A stretch of 64,000 nt of DNA, from contig CALXUG010000002.1 of assembly GCA_944391625.1 (NCBI GenBank), positions 40,168 to 104,167 of the forward strand, read 5' to 3'. Each line of letters starts with the position of its first letter. The stretch's first letter is position 1. The position numbers and the translations under genes were made by a program. The notes beneath the pieces were generated by a model that was not told the DNA's origin, made no database searches, and saw only the letters and a program-made list of their open reading frames with translations. Below, piece by piece: positions 52,512 through 62,731 of the stretch. Source of the DNA: an uncultured Clostridia bacterium (GTDB taxonomy: Bacteria; Bacillota; Peptococcia; Peptococcales; Peptococcaceae).

Positions 52512-53438
52512 ATGGTGTACAAACCTAACAAATTACAAAAAATCATTGCACTTTTGCTGCTTTGCTGTTTTGCCCTGACTGCATTTGCCGGTTGCGGCAA
52601 CAACAATCAGCAAGCCGACTCCCAGCCTATCCGTATCGGCTGCAAACCTGTTCCGGAACAGCTAATCCTGCAAGAAATCCTTGCCCAGCTCATTGAAGCT
52701 AAGACTGATTTGACCGTGGAACGGGTAGAAGCCACTGCCGGCGGCACCAGCAACATTCAGGTTGCTATGGAAAGCGGCGAAATGGATTTATATCCGGAGT
52801 ATACCGGTACCGGTTGGCTGATGGTTTTAAAAAATGAAGAAAATGACGATGCCGACTATGTATTTGAGGAACTAAATAAACAATACAATGAAAAATACGA
52901 CATGAGCTGGATTGGGCTCTATGGTTTTGAAAATACTTATACACTGGCATTGCGCGCTGAAACAGTAGAACAATATCAGTTAAAAACCATCTCTGATTTG
53001 GCAGCTGTCAGCGATCAGCTGGTATTTGGCGCTAACTTTGATTACTTTGAACGGGCGGATGGTTACAATGCTTTGTGCGCAGCCTATAATTTAAACTTTA
53101 AAGATACCGCTGAGGTAGACCAGGGATTAAAGTATCAAACCTTAACGGAAAAAAAATGCGATGTGCTCAATGCTTATACCACCGATTCCCAGATTGCTGA
53201 ATTTGGATTGCAGACACTGGAAGACGACCAGCACTTTTTTGCTGACTATCGCTGCTCTACTGTCATCCGCAATGAAGTATTGCAGGCCCATCCTGAATTA
53301 CAGGAAGTATTAGAGCTGATGAATGGCTTGATCAGCAACGAAGAAATGATGCAGATGAACTATCAATTAAATACAGAACATGCATTGGAAAGCGATATTG
53401 CTTCTCAATTTTTGCAATCCAAAGGACTGATTGAATAA
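52512..53438 (+). CDS. Osmoprotectant-binding lipoprotein (OpuAC family)
   Basis: The 308-residue protein has a lipoprotein signal (LLLLCCFALTAFAGC, lipobox FAGC) and the OpuAC domain with IRIGCKPVPEQLILQEILAQ and MDLYPEYTGTGWLMV, the ligand-binding region of choline or glycine betaine binding proteins. It delivers substrate to the adjacent permease. The start overlaps the end of the permease gene closely, and the TAATG at its end couples it to the ATPase gene. Confidence 0.9.
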   Translation: MVYKPNKLQKIIALLLLCCFALTAFAGCGNNNQQADSQPIRIGCKPVPEQLILQEILAQLIEAKTDLTVERVEATAGGTSNIQVAMESGEMDLYPEYTGTGWLMVLKNEENDDADYVFEELNKQYNEKYDMSWIGLYGFENTYTLALRAETVEQYQLKTISDLAAVSDQLVFGANFDYFERADGYNALCAAYNLNFKDTAEVDQGLKYQTLTEKKCDVLNAYTTDSQIAEFGLQTLEDDQHFFADYRCSTVIRNEVLQAHPELQEVLELMNGLISNEEMMQMNYQLNTEHALESDIASQFLQSKGLIE

Positions 53439-54154
53439 TGTCTGCACCTGTCATTCAATTTATCCAAACCAGCAAACAGTACGGAGATGCTTATGCATTG
53501 CAACCGCTGGATTTGAGCATTGCTGCCGGAGAATTTCTCAGCGTTGTCGGTTCTTCCGGCGGCGGAAAAACAACTTTGCTAAAGCTGATAAACGGTCTGC
53601 TGCTGCCCACCACAGGGCAAGTGCTGGTGTTGGGTCAAGATACCGCCAAAACAGATTTAATCGCATTACGGCGAAAAATAGGATATGTCATCCAGGGCGC
53701 TGCTTTATTCCCGCATTTATCAGTAGCAGCCAATATCGGTTATGTACCCGGGCTGTCTGGTCAGAAATTATCACAACAAAAACTGGAAGAGCTGATGAAC
53801 CTGGTGGATTTGCCCTTAGAACTATCAGAACGGTATCCCATCAGTCTCAGCGGCGGACAGCAGCAGCGGGTAGGCATCGCCAGAGCGCTGGCAACCCAAC
53901 CACAGATTATGCTGATGGATGAACCTTTTGGCGCAGTTGATGAAATCACCCGCACAATTTTGCAGGATAGTATTGAACAGCTGCATCATCAGTTAAATAC
54001 CACCATCGTATTTGTGACTCATAATATTCGGGAAGCATTGCGGTTGTCGGACAGGGTATTGATCATCAATCAGGGACAAGTACAGCAGTTGGATACCCCA
54101 ACCGCTATTCAAAACAATCCTGCCAATGAATATGTACAGCGTTTATTGCGATAG
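53438..54154 (+). CDS. Osmoprotectant ABC transporter ATP-binding protein
   Basis: The 238-residue ATPase has Walker A GSSGGGKTTLLKL, the ABC signature LSGGQQQRVGIAR, Walker B IMLMDEPFGAVDEI, and the switch His in FVTHNIREAL. It lacks the C-terminal CBS domains that sense ionic strength in OpuAA/OpuCA, so its regulation differs or it binds another quaternary amine. Its start shares one base with the upstream stop. Confidence 0.92.
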   Translation: MSAPVIQFIQTSKQYGDAYALQPLDLSIAAGEFLSVVGSSGGGKTTLLKLINGLLLPTTGQVLVLGQDTAKTDLIALRRKIGYVIQGAALFPHLSVAANIGYVPGLSGQKLSQQKLEELMNLVDLPLELSERYPISLSGGQQQRVGIARALATQPQIMLMDEPFGAVDEITRTILQDSIEQLHHQLNTTIVFVTHNIREALRLSDRVLIINQGQVQQLDTPTAIQNNPANEYVQRLLR

Positions 54155-54229
54155 TTGTTATCCTTATTCGCCGGTTTAAATCGCATCTATACAGTATCCA
54201 TATCAAGGAATCAATCATAAAAATCACAA

Positions 54230-54272
54230 AAGAGGCAGTAAAAAATGCATACACATTTTTTACTGCCTCTTA
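54230..54272. terminator. Bidirectional terminator
   Basis: AGAGGCAGTAAAAAATG pairs with CATTTTTTACTGCCTCT (17 bp, perfect) around a 6-nt loop, with A- and T-runs outside. It serves both the transporter operon (+) and prfB (-). Confidence 0.9.
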
Positions 54273-54300
54273 TTTCTGTTATCTTAAAGTTCTGTTTTTG

Positions 54301-55420
54301 TTACGCCTTCCGCACAGCCTTCGCCGCCTGTTGTTTTAAATATCCCTGAATGAAATCATCAATATCGCCATCCATAACCGCTTGGATATTTCCTTTTTCA
54401 ATATTGGTGCGGTGATCTTTTGCCATACTGTAAGGATGGAACACATAAGAACGAATCTGACTGCCCCAGCCAATTTCCTGCTGTTCTCCCTGCAAAGCAG
54501 CCATTTCTTTTTCATGCTCTTTCATTTTTACCTCTACCAGACGGCTGGTCAACATTTTCATACAGGTTGCTCTGTTTTGAATCTGAGACCGCTCGCTCTG
54601 ACATTGCACCACAATCCCCGTTGGCAAATGGGTAATCCGCACTGCAGAGTCAGTGGTATTGATATGCTGCCCACCGGCACCGGTAGAACGATAGGTATCC
54701 ACTTTCAAGTCTTTTTCATCAATTTGGATATCATTATCATGCTCTACTTCCGGCATCACTTCTACCGCAGTGAAGGATGTATGACGACGGCCTGCCGAGT
54801 CAAATGGAGAAATACGCACCAGACGATGTACCCCTTTTTCCGCTTTTAAATAACCAAACGCATTTTCACCTTTGATTAATAACGTAACACTCTTAATGCC
54901 AGCTTCTTCCCCGGCCAGATAGTCCAGCAATGTAATGGCAAAACCATGGCGTTCCGCCCAGCGCACATACATCCGATACAGCATATCCGCCCAATCCTGC
55001 GACTCGGTGCCGCCTGCACCGGGATGAATGGATATAATGGCATTGTTGCGGTCATATTTACCGTTTAACAGCGTTTCCAGCTCCATCTGCTCCAACGCCT
55101 GCATAGCTTTATCAGTAGCCTCGCCAGCCTCTGCCAGCAGTTCTTCATCGTCACCCATTTCCTTACACATTTCGTATAAGGTTTCTGCGTCTTCCACTAA
55201 AGTTTTTACACCATTAAACTGTTCTATTTTACTGCGCAAACCGGTAATCTTCTGCATCACCTGCTGCGCTTCATCAGGATTATCCCAAAAATTTGGTTCC
55301 GCTACCTGCTGTTCCAATTCTGCAATCTGCGCTTCACGGCCAGCAAAGTCAAAGAGACTCCCTCAAATCTTCGAGAATTTTTCTGGCTGCTTCCAGCTGT
55401 TTTTTAATTTCAAAATCCAC
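54301..55420 (-). CDS. prfB: Peptide chain release factor 2, with programmed +1 frameshift
   Basis: The full protein recognises TGA and TAA stops. The main frame (338 residues) has HPGAGGTESQDWADML with the GGQ motif in RSTGAGGQHINTTDSAVRI. A short upstream frame starts at GTG 55420 (VDFEIKKQLEAARKILEDLRESL) and stops at TGA, where CTT TGA C with AGGGAG just upstream drives the classic RF2 +1 shift into FAGREAQIAELEQQ. The annotated span covers both frames. Confidence 0.95.
55349..55363 (-). promoter_or_regulatory. prfB +1 frameshift site
   Basis: Reading leftwards, AGGGAG (55363-55358) lies three bases before CTT TGA (55354-55349), the canonical internal SD and shift codons of RF2. The in-frame stop is TGA, so low RF2 raises frameshifting and autoregulates the gene. 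Confidence 0.92.
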
Positions 55421-55462
55421 AAAAATCACATCCTTTAAGAATAATCTATCAAATAATCTATC

Positions 55463-55492
55463 AAAAACACAGGCACGCAATGCGCGCCTGTG
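55463..55492 (-). terminator. Terminator of secA
   Basis: Reading leftwards, CACAGGC and GCCTGTG flank a GC-rich loop with inner GCGC pairing and are followed by TTTTT (55467-55463). It lies about 100 bp after the secA stop. Confidence 0.85.
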
Positions 55493-55588
55493 CAATCATA
55501 GTAAAAATAACTTATATCCGTTTGCTGTAAAATGGTACGCAGCGCTGTCAGCTAAACAACAACGTCAGGCACAAAAAGACCAGCCATT

Positions 55589-58102
55589 TTATTTGCCGCA
55601 GCAATGCTTATACTTCTTCCCACTCCCACAAGGACACAAATCATTCCGTCCCACTTTCTCTTTGTTCACTTTCGGCTGCTTAACCGCAGCTTCTTCACCA
55701 TGGGATGCGTTTAAAATATCTGTCCGCTCTGTTGGTTCTTTTGGTTTTTCCACAATGGTCACACGATACATCAGACGGATGGTTTCATATTGAATTTCAG
55801 AAATCATCTGCTGAAACATATCAAAGGCTTCATTTTTATATTCGTCTACAGGATTGCGCTGTGCATAGGCCCGCAGATTGATACCTTGACGCAGCTGATC
55901 CATCGCATCCAGATGCTCCATCCATTTTAAGTCAACATTTTTCAGCAGAATAAGCCGCTCAATTTCATGGAATTGCTCAGAGCCCAGTTCGGCCTCCCGC
56001 TGCTGATACCGATTAAGAGCCAATTCCCGCAGATATGTTGCCACTTCATCCTTTTCCATTTTAAGAATGGCATCTCTATCCAAAGGTTCCGGCAGAGCGA
56101 ACGCTTCATTCATACGCTGCTGCAGCAAGTCCAAATCCCATTCTTCCGGATATTTACCGGCAGCAGCAATTTCTTCTAAAATATCAGAAGCGATGGATTC
56201 CACCATACCCTGAATGCTGGCGCTCATATTGTCACCCATCAGTACCTGCCGACGCTGACCATAGATAACTTCTCTCTGTTTATTCATTACATTGTCATAT
56301 TCCAGCACATTTTTCCGGATTTCAAAGTTACGCGCTTCCACCCGTTTTTGCGCCGTTTCAATGCTCTTAGAAATCATTTTATTTTCGATGGGCATATCAT
56401 CATCCATGCCGATTTTATCCATCAAACCTGTGATATTATCAGCACCAAAGCGACGCATCAAATCATCTTCCAGGGAGATATAAAACTGTGTAAAACCAGG
56501 GTCGCCCTGACGACCGCTACGGCCACGCAGCTGGTTATCAATCCGGCGTGCTTCATGCCGTTCTGTACCGATAATGTATAAACCGCCCAGTTCTTTCACG
56601 CCTTCACCCAACACAATGTCAGTACCACGGCCAGCCATATTGGTAGCAATGGTCACAGTTTTTAACTGACCGGCCTGCGCTACAATTTCAGCTTCTTTTT
56701 CATGATATTTGGCATTCAACACCTGATGAGGTACCCCGCGGCGTTTCAACAGTTCGCTGATCAATTCGGAAATCTGAATAGAAACTGTACCCACCAACAC
56801 AGGCTGTCCGGCTTCGTAGCGTTCCACCACTTTTTCCACAATGGCCTTATATTTACCCATCTGGGTACGGTAAACCACATCGGGACGGTCTTCACGAACA
56901 ACCGGTTTGTTGGTTGGAATAATAACCACATCCATACCATAGATACTGCGGAATTCATCTTCTTCTGTTTTTGCAGTACCCGTCATCCCGGCCAACTTGT
57001 TATACATACGAAAATAGTTCTGGAATGTGATGGTTGCCAAAGTCTGTGATTCTTTTTCGATTTTTACGCCTTCTTTGGCTTCAATTGCCTGATGCAGACC
57101 TTCGCTGTAACGGCGGCCAAACATCAACCGGCCGGTAAATTCATCAACGATGATAACCTGATCATCTTTTACTACATAATCTCTGTCCCGTTTCATGATG
57201 ACATGAGCACGCAAGCCCTGATTCACATGATGGGCCAATTCCATATTGGATTCATCCGCCAGATTTTCAATACCCAGCATCTGTTCCACATGGGTAACCC
57301 CTTCTTCGGTCAATACCACGTTTTTGGCTTTTTCATCCACAGTATAATCCTGTTCTGCACGCAGACGAGGAATAATTTTCGCCACCATTGTATAATAATC
57401 TTTTGGCTTATCCGCAGCACCGGAAATAATCAACGGTGTTCTGGCTTCGTCAATCAAGATACTGTCCACTTCGTCCACCAGCGCATAGTTCAATTCCCGT
57501 TGCACCATGTTTTCCGGACGCATAACCATGTTGTCACGCAGATAGTCAAAACCATATTCATTATTAGTACCATAGGTAATATCGGCATTATAAGCATCTT
57601 TTCTCTGATTAAAATCCAGACCATGGACAATCAGACCCACACTCAAGCCCAAAAAGTTGTACAGCTTGCCCATCTGCTCACTGTCACGGGTAGCCAGGTA
57701 ATCATTGACAGTGATAACATGTACCCCTTTGCCGGTCAGCGCATTCAGATAAACAGGCAAGGTTGCCACCAGGGTTTTCCCTTCCCCTGTTTTCATTTCT
57801 GCAATACGGCCCTGATGCAGAATAATGCCGCCCATCAGCTGTACATCAAAATGGCGCATACCCAGCACACGGGCAGATGCTTCCCGCACAACAGCATATG
57901 CTTCCGGCAGCAAATCATCCAAGGTTTCGCCTTTGGCCAGACGTCCTTTAAATTCATCAGTTTTTGCCTGCAGCTGTTCGTCAGACAATTTACCGATCGC
58001 TTCGGTAAAACCATTAATTTTGCTTACAACTTTTTCAAGCTTTTTTATATCCTTTTTTGTATCATTATTCTCAATATAACTTCTTAAAAATTCAAACGCC
58101 AC
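55589..58102 (-). CDS. secA: Preprotein translocase ATPase SecA
   Basis: The 837-residue protein drives protein export through SecYEG. It has Walker A ([17 protein letters not shown]), [16 protein letters not shown], the preprotein cross-linking region, the second ATPase motif [13 protein letters not shown] and the C-terminal zinc-binding tail [18 protein letters not shown]. The length is normal. It lies upstream of prfB in the same direction and diverges from hpf, the usual Firmicutes neighbourhood. Confidence 0.97.
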   Translation of the reverse strand: MAFEFLRSYIENNDTKKDIKKLEKVVSKINGFTEAIGKLSDEQLQAKTDEFKGRLAKGETLDDLLPEAYAVVREASARVLGMRHFDVQLMGGIILHQGRIAEMKTGEGKTLVATLPVYLNALTGKGVHVITVNDYLATRDSEQMGKLYNFLGLSVGLIVHGLDFNQRKDAYNADITYGTNNEYGFDYLRDNMVMRPENMVQRELNYALVDEVDSILIDEARTPLIISGAADKPKDYYTMVAKIIPRLRAEQDYTVDEKAKNVVLTEEGVTHVEQMLGIENLADESNMELAHHVNQGLRAHVIMKRDRDYVVKDDQVIIVDEFTGRLMFGRRYSEGLHQAIEAKEGVKIEKESQTLATITFQNYFRMYNKLAGMTGTAKTEEDEFRSIYGMDVVIIPTNKPVVREDRPDVVYRTQMGKYKAIVEKVVERYEAGQPVLVGTVSIQISELISELLKRRGVPHQVLNAKYHEKEAEIVAQAGQLKTVTIATNMAGRGTDIVLGEGVKELGGLYIIGTERHEARRIDNQLRGRSGRQGDPGFTQFYISLEDDLMRRFGADNITGLMDKIGMDDDMPIENKMISKSIETAQKRVEARNFEIRKNVLEYDNVMNKQREVIYGQRRQVLMGDNMSASIQGMVESIASDILEEIAAAGKYPEEWDLDLLQQRMNEAFALPEPLDRDAILKMEKDEVATYLRELALNRYQQREAELGSEQFHEIERLILLKNVDLKWMEHLDAMDQLRQGINLRAYAQRNPVDEYKNEAFDMFQQMISEIQYETIRLMYRVTIVEKPKEPTERTDILNASHGEEAAVKQPKVNKEKVGRNDLCPCGSGKKYKHCCGK

Positions 58103-58375
58103 GAAATAAAACCTCCTCAGTTTTTTGTGGATTCTACGGACCAGTTCCGCAGAAAATATTTATTCTCACAGCATTCTATATTATATCATAATCCTCTCTT
58201 TCTTGAAACATTATTTTATACAAAATTTACCTATACTTCATACATGCGTATATTTTCTTAGTAAATTTAAAAAAACCATTTACAAAACGCAACTTATGGT
58301 TCATAATATAGTTATCAGATAAATATTTTTTATTTATTTTGATTTATCTTTTTAACCCGAGAGGAGCTGGCACCC

Positions 58376-58906
58376 ATGAAAATTTCTGTAAAAGCCAAAA
58401 ATACGCAAGTAACCGAACCATTAACTGATTATATCGAAAAACGTTTTTCTAAATTAGAAAAATATTTTGTGAACTCTGATTTAACCGGAACTGTTACTCT
58501 GGTTGTGGAAAAAGACTTACACCGCGTAGAAGCTACCATTCCACTGAATCGTTATATTTTACGTGCAGAAGACAGCAGCAATGATATGTACGCTTCCGTT
58601 GACGGCGTAGTAGACAAGCTGGAAAGACAGATTCGCAAATATAAAACAAAAATTAACCGGAAAGGTAAAGTTCAGACCTTTGCCGACCTGCCACCAGCAC
58701 AGGAAGCTGCAGCTGAAGAAGACGGCAAAGTAATCAAAACAAAAACCTTTGTGGTAAAACCAATGGACGAAGAAGAAGCCATCATGCAGATGGAACTGCT
58801 GGAACATGATTTCTTCGTTTTCCTGAATGCTGATACCAACGCCATCAATGTTGTTTACAAAAGAAAAGACAATCAGTATGGTTTGATTCAGCCAACATTG
58901 GACTAA
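58376..58906 (+). CDS. hpf: Long-form ribosome hibernation promoting factor
   Basis: The 176-residue protein has the S30EA domain (first 100 residues, MKISVKAKNTQVTEPLTDYI and EATIPLNRYILRAEDSSNDM) and a C-terminal dimerisation domain (VIKTKTFVVKPMDEEEAIMQ and FFVFLNADTNAINVVYKRKD) that forms 100S ribosome dimers. A GAGAGGAG SD precedes the ATG. The 270 bp between it and secA hold the divergent promoters. Confidence 0.95.
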   Translation: MKISVKAKNTQVTEPLTDYIEKRFSKLEKYFVNSDLTGTVTLVVEKDLHRVEATIPLNRYILRAEDSSNDMYASVDGVVDKLERQIRKYKTKINRKGKVQTFADLPPAQEAAAEEDGKVIKTKTFVVKPMDEEEAIMQMELLEHDFFVFLNADTNAINVVYKRKDNQYGLIQPTLD

Positions 58907-59034
58907 AATAAACCGTCTGAAATATTTTTCTGCTAATTGTTGAAAAGTCCTTGCCATTTATTAGAAAAGCTGTTATACTAAACAAAGTGGTTGTAAAGGT
59001 GCAGCTGCTTATCTATCTTGAAAGGATGATTCAC

Positions 59035-59232
59035 ATGCAGGGTAAAGTAAAATGGTTCAACGCAGAAAAAGGTTATGGTTTTATTGAAGGTCAGGACGGT
59101 AAAGATGTATTCGTACACTTTTCTGCAATCGAACAAGACGGTTTCAAAACCCTGGACGAAGGCCAGGAAGTTGAATTTGAAGTAGTTGAAGGCGCAAGAG
59201 GTCCTCAGGCTGCTAATGTTATCAAACTTTAA
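59035..59232 (+). CDS. Cold-shock protein (CspA family)
   Basis: The 65-residue protein starts [19 protein letters not shown] and has the RNP motifs KGYGFI and VFVHFSAI. It is an RNA chaperone. The start at 59035 is preferred because GAAAGGATG lies 9 nt upstream; an ATG 9 bp earlier overlaps the SD. It is a single gene, followed by its own terminator. Confidence 0.95.
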   Translation: MQGKVKWFNAEKGYGFIEGQDGKDVFVHFSAIEQDGFKTLDEGQEVEFEVVEGARGPQAANVIKL

Positions 59233-59277
59233 TTGTAAATTAATATCCTAGATTTTAATATATATATTAAAGAACAA

Positions 59278-59311
59278 AGAAAGGACTGCAAAAATTTGCA
59301 GTCCTTTTTCT
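59278..59311 (+). terminator. Terminator of the cold-shock gene
   Basis: AAGGACTGCAAA and TTTGCAGTCCTT form a perfect 12-bp stem followed by TTTC. The 290 bp from here to the LysR gene are AT-rich and hold no gene that I can see. Confidence 0.9.
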
Positions 59312-59606
59312 TATGCATTTTTTCTTAAATTTTAATCTATATTCCATTATATTCAACTTAACAACTACATCAAATCCATCACCACTGCCTCTGTATGCAT
59401 ACTAAAAGTTAAACAATCCCCACTATTTTTTATTTCAAAGACCAACAGATTTCCCCAAACATATTGCCAAACAAATTTATACCCGATAAACTAAATATAT
59501 ATGAAAACCCTATTTCATCACATAACAGCTGCCATATCGTGGCAATCATCGATTTATAGAGGTCACCCCCTCTAATTTGATACACAGCTTCAGAGGAGGC
59601 ATTTTT

Positions 59607-60539
59607 ATGCGACTATCCCAATTAGAATATTTCATCAAAGTTGCCCAATGCGGTTCTATCACCAAAGCAGCGCAAGAACTGTTTCTCAGCCAACCCAGTT
59701 TGACCAAAGCCATCGCCAGCCTGGAAACCGAATACCAGATTAAACTGTTTGACCGCACCCCTAAAGGAATTCAACTGACACCCCAGGGAAGGACCTTTTT
59801 GGAGTATGCCCAAGCAGCCGTTAATGCTTGCCAGACATTGGAAGATACCTTTGGCAATACAAAAAAGCAAACCATTCAACGCCTGTCTGTCGCCAGCCAG
59901 CAATTTGACTTTCTTTACGACTTGCTGCTGCAGGTGCAGCAAGGCTGTGGTGCAGAGCCATTTCAAATCGACTTGGAAGAAACCGACCGCGGCAGTATCA
60001 TCCATCGCTTGGAGCAACGGCAAGCTGACTTAGGGCTTTTGGTGTTGTCTCAGCGGGATAGAAAAAAACTGGAACGCGAACTGCAATACAAAGCATTAGA
60101 AGTTCACACACTGGACTATTCTCCCGTTTACGTCAGCATGGGCCGTCTTTCTCCCTTATATGACCAGCCCATTATCACTGCCGCACAAGCCGCAGAACAG
60201 CTTCATATTGTGTTGGACACAGAAAAAACACTGCGCCGCGATTTATTATTGCCTGCCAACGATGTCCATGTAGACCCTACCCGCCTGATTTTCTGCAATA
60301 CCATCAGCGCCTGCCTGCATTTTCTGGAAAAAACAGATGCTCTGCTTTATACACCCAAATGGGTATTGGGCATGTTAGCCGATCACCAGATTCATTCTGT
60401 TATCCTACGGGAAAACGATGGCAGCTATTTCGCAGACATAAATCGTCTGGTTTGGGTAAAACGGCAGGACGAACGCCTTACTCCTTTAGAACAAATCCTG
60501 ATTCAACAATTGCAGCAAAAATTTGCCACCGCAGAGTAG
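59607..60539 (+). CDS. LysR-family transcriptional regulator
   Basis: The 310-residue protein has the N-terminal LysR helix-turn-helix (LSQLEYFIKVAQCGSITKAA through LFLSQPSLTKAIASLE) and a C-terminal effector-binding region. It starts at 59607 with a GAGGAGGC SD; the upstream in-frame ATG lacks one. It lies in front of and in the same direction as the transketolase genes, and may regulate them through the repeats at 60629-60664. Confidence 0.92.
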   Translation: MRLSQLEYFIKVAQCGSITKAAQELFLSQPSLTKAIASLETEYQIKLFDRTPKGIQLTPQGRTFLEYAQAAVNACQTLEDTFGNTKKQTIQRLSVASQQFDFLYDLLLQVQQGCGAEPFQIDLEETDRGSIIHRLEQRQADLGLLVLSQRDRKKLERELQYKALEVHTLDYSPVYVSMGRLSPLYDQPIITAAQAAEQLHIVLDTEKTLRRDLLLPANDVHVDPTRLIFCNTISACLHFLEKTDALLYTPKWVLGMLADHQIHSVILRENDGSYFADINRLVWVKRQDERLTPLEQILIQQLQQKFATAE

Positions 60540-60628
60540 TCCTCTATTCCTTTTTGCTATGACTATGACATAGCTTTTTGTTATTTGAAATTCCCTACCC
60601 TGCATCTTACAATAGGAATACAGAATTG

Positions 60629-60664
60629 GTATCAATGATACAAACGACAACAAATTGATACAAA
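60629..60664. promoter_or_regulatory. Candidate regulator-binding site upstream of the transketolase genes
   Basis: GTATCAATGATAC (60629-60641) is a perfect palindrome with a 3-nt centre, and GATACAAA recurs at 60637-60644 and 60657-60664. LysR-type regulators bind such dyads upstream of their targets. It lies 30-65 bp before the transketolase start. Confidence 0.45.
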
Positions 60665-60693
60665 ATAACATTTATGATGAAAGGATGGCGACT

Positions 60694-61572
60694 ATGGCAA
60701 AAGTTAATTTGAAAGACGTTCCTGCATTAATCGAAAAAGCAGGAGACATTCGTAAAGGTATTTGCCGCAGTGCAAGATACGCCGGTAATGTACACATCGG
60801 CGGTCCTCTTTCCGCTACTGACATCACAGTAGCTCTGTACTACAAATATATGGGGTTTGACCCAGAAGACACCGAAAACCCGGAACGGGATATGTTTATC
60901 CTCAGCAAAGGACACAACGGCATTTTGCTGTACAGTATTTTTTGCGATATGGGCATGCATGACTGGCATGAGTTATGGGATAATTATAACAAAATCGGCC
61001 ATACCTTTGGCCCGCATCCTAACCGCAAACTGGTGCGCGGCATTGAAGTATCCACCGGTTCTCTGGGTCACGGCTTAAACTGGTGCGTTGGTTTCGCTCA
61101 CGCCAACCGCAACGAAGGCATCACCTCCCGCATTTACTGCTTATTGGGCGACGGTGAAATGGAAGAAGGCTCCAACTGGGAAGCCATTATGTACGCCGCT
61201 TCTCACAAACTGAATAACATTGTAGCCATTGTAGATAATAACCACTGCTCTGCTTCCTTCCTGAGCGGTGAGAACATTCAATGGAACTCCATGGCTGATT
61301 GCTGGCGCGCTTTTGGCTGGGACGTAAGAGAAATCGACGGCACTAATATGTATGAAATCGACAAAACATTGGCTGCTCTGCCTGCCGTTGACTTTGACAA
61401 CCCGGGCAAACCAGTCTGCATCATTTCCAATACCACCAAAGGGCAAGGGGTTTCCTATATGATGGAACGCTCTTACGCATGGCACATTGGCGGGCTGGAC
61501 GATGAAAAGCTGGCAGAAACAGAAGCGTTAATTGAAGCTTACACAGCCCAACAGCAGGAAAGGAAGGGTTAA
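60694..61572 (+). CDS. Transketolase, N-terminal (thiamine diphosphate-binding) subunit
   Basis: The product (292 residues) has the TPP-binding motif GDGEMEEGSNWEAIM and AGNVHIGGPLSATD, and FILSKGHNGILLYSI at the active site. It forms the first half of a split transketolase, which moves two-carbon units in the pentose phosphate pathway. The start at 60694 has an AAAGG SD. Its end overlaps the next gene's possible early start. Confidence 0.93.
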   Translation: MAKVNLKDVPALIEKAGDIRKGICRSARYAGNVHIGGPLSATDITVALYYKYMGFDPEDTENPERDMFILSKGHNGILLYSIFCDMGMHDWHELWDNYNKIGHTFGPHPNRKLVRGIEVSTGSLGHGLNWCVGFAHANRNEGITSRIYCLLGDGEMEEGSNWEAIMYAASHKLNNIVAIVDNNHCSASFLSGENIQWNSMADCWRAFGWDVREIDGTNMYEIDKTLAALPAVDFDNPGKPVCIISNTTKGQGVSYMMERSYAWHIGGLDDEKLAETEALIEAYTAQQQERKG

Positions 61573-61573
61573 T

Positions 61574-62539
61574 ATGGCAGGATTTACATTCAATATTACC
61601 GACATGGCGGCTATGATGAACGCCAAAGACGTGGTAACCAAAAAAATTGTAGAATTGGTAAAAGAAAACCCAAAAGTATGTTATATCAACTCTGACGGCA
61701 CCGGACACAGCGGTCCTATTCGTGATATCTACGAAGCCTATCCGGACAGAGTGCTGGATGTTGGTATCGCAGAAATGAACCTGGTTACAGTAGCTGCTGC
61801 TATGGCCAAAAAAGGCTACATTCCATTTGGACAAACCTTTGGCCCATTCCTGTGCGTGCGGGCATTGGACCAGATTCACAACGACCTGGCCTATAACGAC
61901 CTGCCAGTACGTCTGATTGGTACTCATGGCGGCCTGACCTCCGGTTATGGCCCTACCCACAACACCATTGTTGAATTCGGTATCATGAATTCTATTCCTA
62001 ATATGACTATGATTGCGCCCTGTGATGCCAACCAGTGTGTAAAAATGCTGGATGCGTCTTTAACCTATCCGGGTCCAATTTATATCCGCATTCCTCGCGG
62101 CGAAGAACCAGCGGTTTACAATACAGACTATGACTATCAGATCGGTAAAGCTATCGAAGTAAAAGCCGGTAAAGATGCCACCATCATTGCCACCGGCAGC
62201 GGCGTTTACAACAGCCTGCAGGCCGCACTGCTGCTGCAGGAACAAGGATTGGATGTGGCTGTTATCGACATGCACACCATCAAACCAATTGATAAAGATG
62301 CCATTGTCAAAGCAGCGCAAGCCACAGGCAACCTCATTACCGTAGAAGACCACAACATCTTGGGCGGCCTGGGAAGCATTGTGGCCGACGTATTAATGGA
62401 AGCCGGCGTACCGGCCCGCTTAAAGAAAATCGGTATTCCGGATACATTTATCTCCTTGGGCTATCCAGAAGAAATTTATCCATACTTAGGATTTGATGGC
62501 CCAGGCATTGCCAAAACAGTTTTGGAATTTTGCAAATAA
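61574..62539 (+). CDS. Transketolase, C-terminal (pyrimidine-binding) subunit
   Basis: The 321-residue product has the second transketolase domain, with VLDVGIAEMNLVTVAAAMAK (the conserved Glu of the cofactor-activation site), FGQTFGPFLCVRALDQI and THGGLTSGYGPTHNTIVE. It is translated directly after the N-terminal subunit, one base after its stop. The two subunits together form the enzyme, the common arrangement in Firmicutes and many archaea. Confidence 0.93.
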   Translation: MAGFTFNITDMAAMMNAKDVVTKKIVELVKENPKVCYINSDGTGHSGPIRDIYEAYPDRVLDVGIAEMNLVTVAAAMAKKGYIPFGQTFGPFLCVRALDQIHNDLAYNDLPVRLIGTHGGLTSGYGPTHNTIVEFGIMNSIPNMTMIAPCDANQCVKMLDASLTYPGPIYIRIPRGEEPAVYNTDYDYQIGKAIEVKAGKDATIIATGSGVYNSLQAALLLQEQGLDVAVIDMHTIKPIDKDAIVKAAQATGNLITVEDHNILGGLGSIVADVLMEAGVPARLKKIGIPDTFISLGYPEEIYPYLGFDGPGIAKTVLEFCK

Positions 62540-62576
62540 TACAGCAGTTGTAACTCTAAAAAATAATATTTTTTCT

Positions 62577-62627
62577 AAAATAAAACCGCCTCTGGATTAT
62601 AAGTAATTCCAAAGACGGTTTTATTTA
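62577..62627. terminator. Bidirectional terminator
   Basis: AAATAAAACCG (62578-62588) pairs with CGGTTTTATTT (62616-62626) and an inner TGGA/TCCA stem adds to it. It ends the transketolase operon and may also stop the leftward genes on the right. Confidence 0.8.
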
Positions 62628-62731
62628 CTTTACCTAATATTTTACAATGATAATTATCTATTTGCTTTCATCTAATTTATATACTCTAAAATCATTTAAA
62701 CAATTTTCATTATATACATTCAAAAAATATT

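Noticed and set aside
57092-58087. 331-codon frame opposite secA
   Set aside because: It lies wholly antisense to an intact, well-conserved secA and is rich in His, Phe and Ile as expected for a shadow frame.
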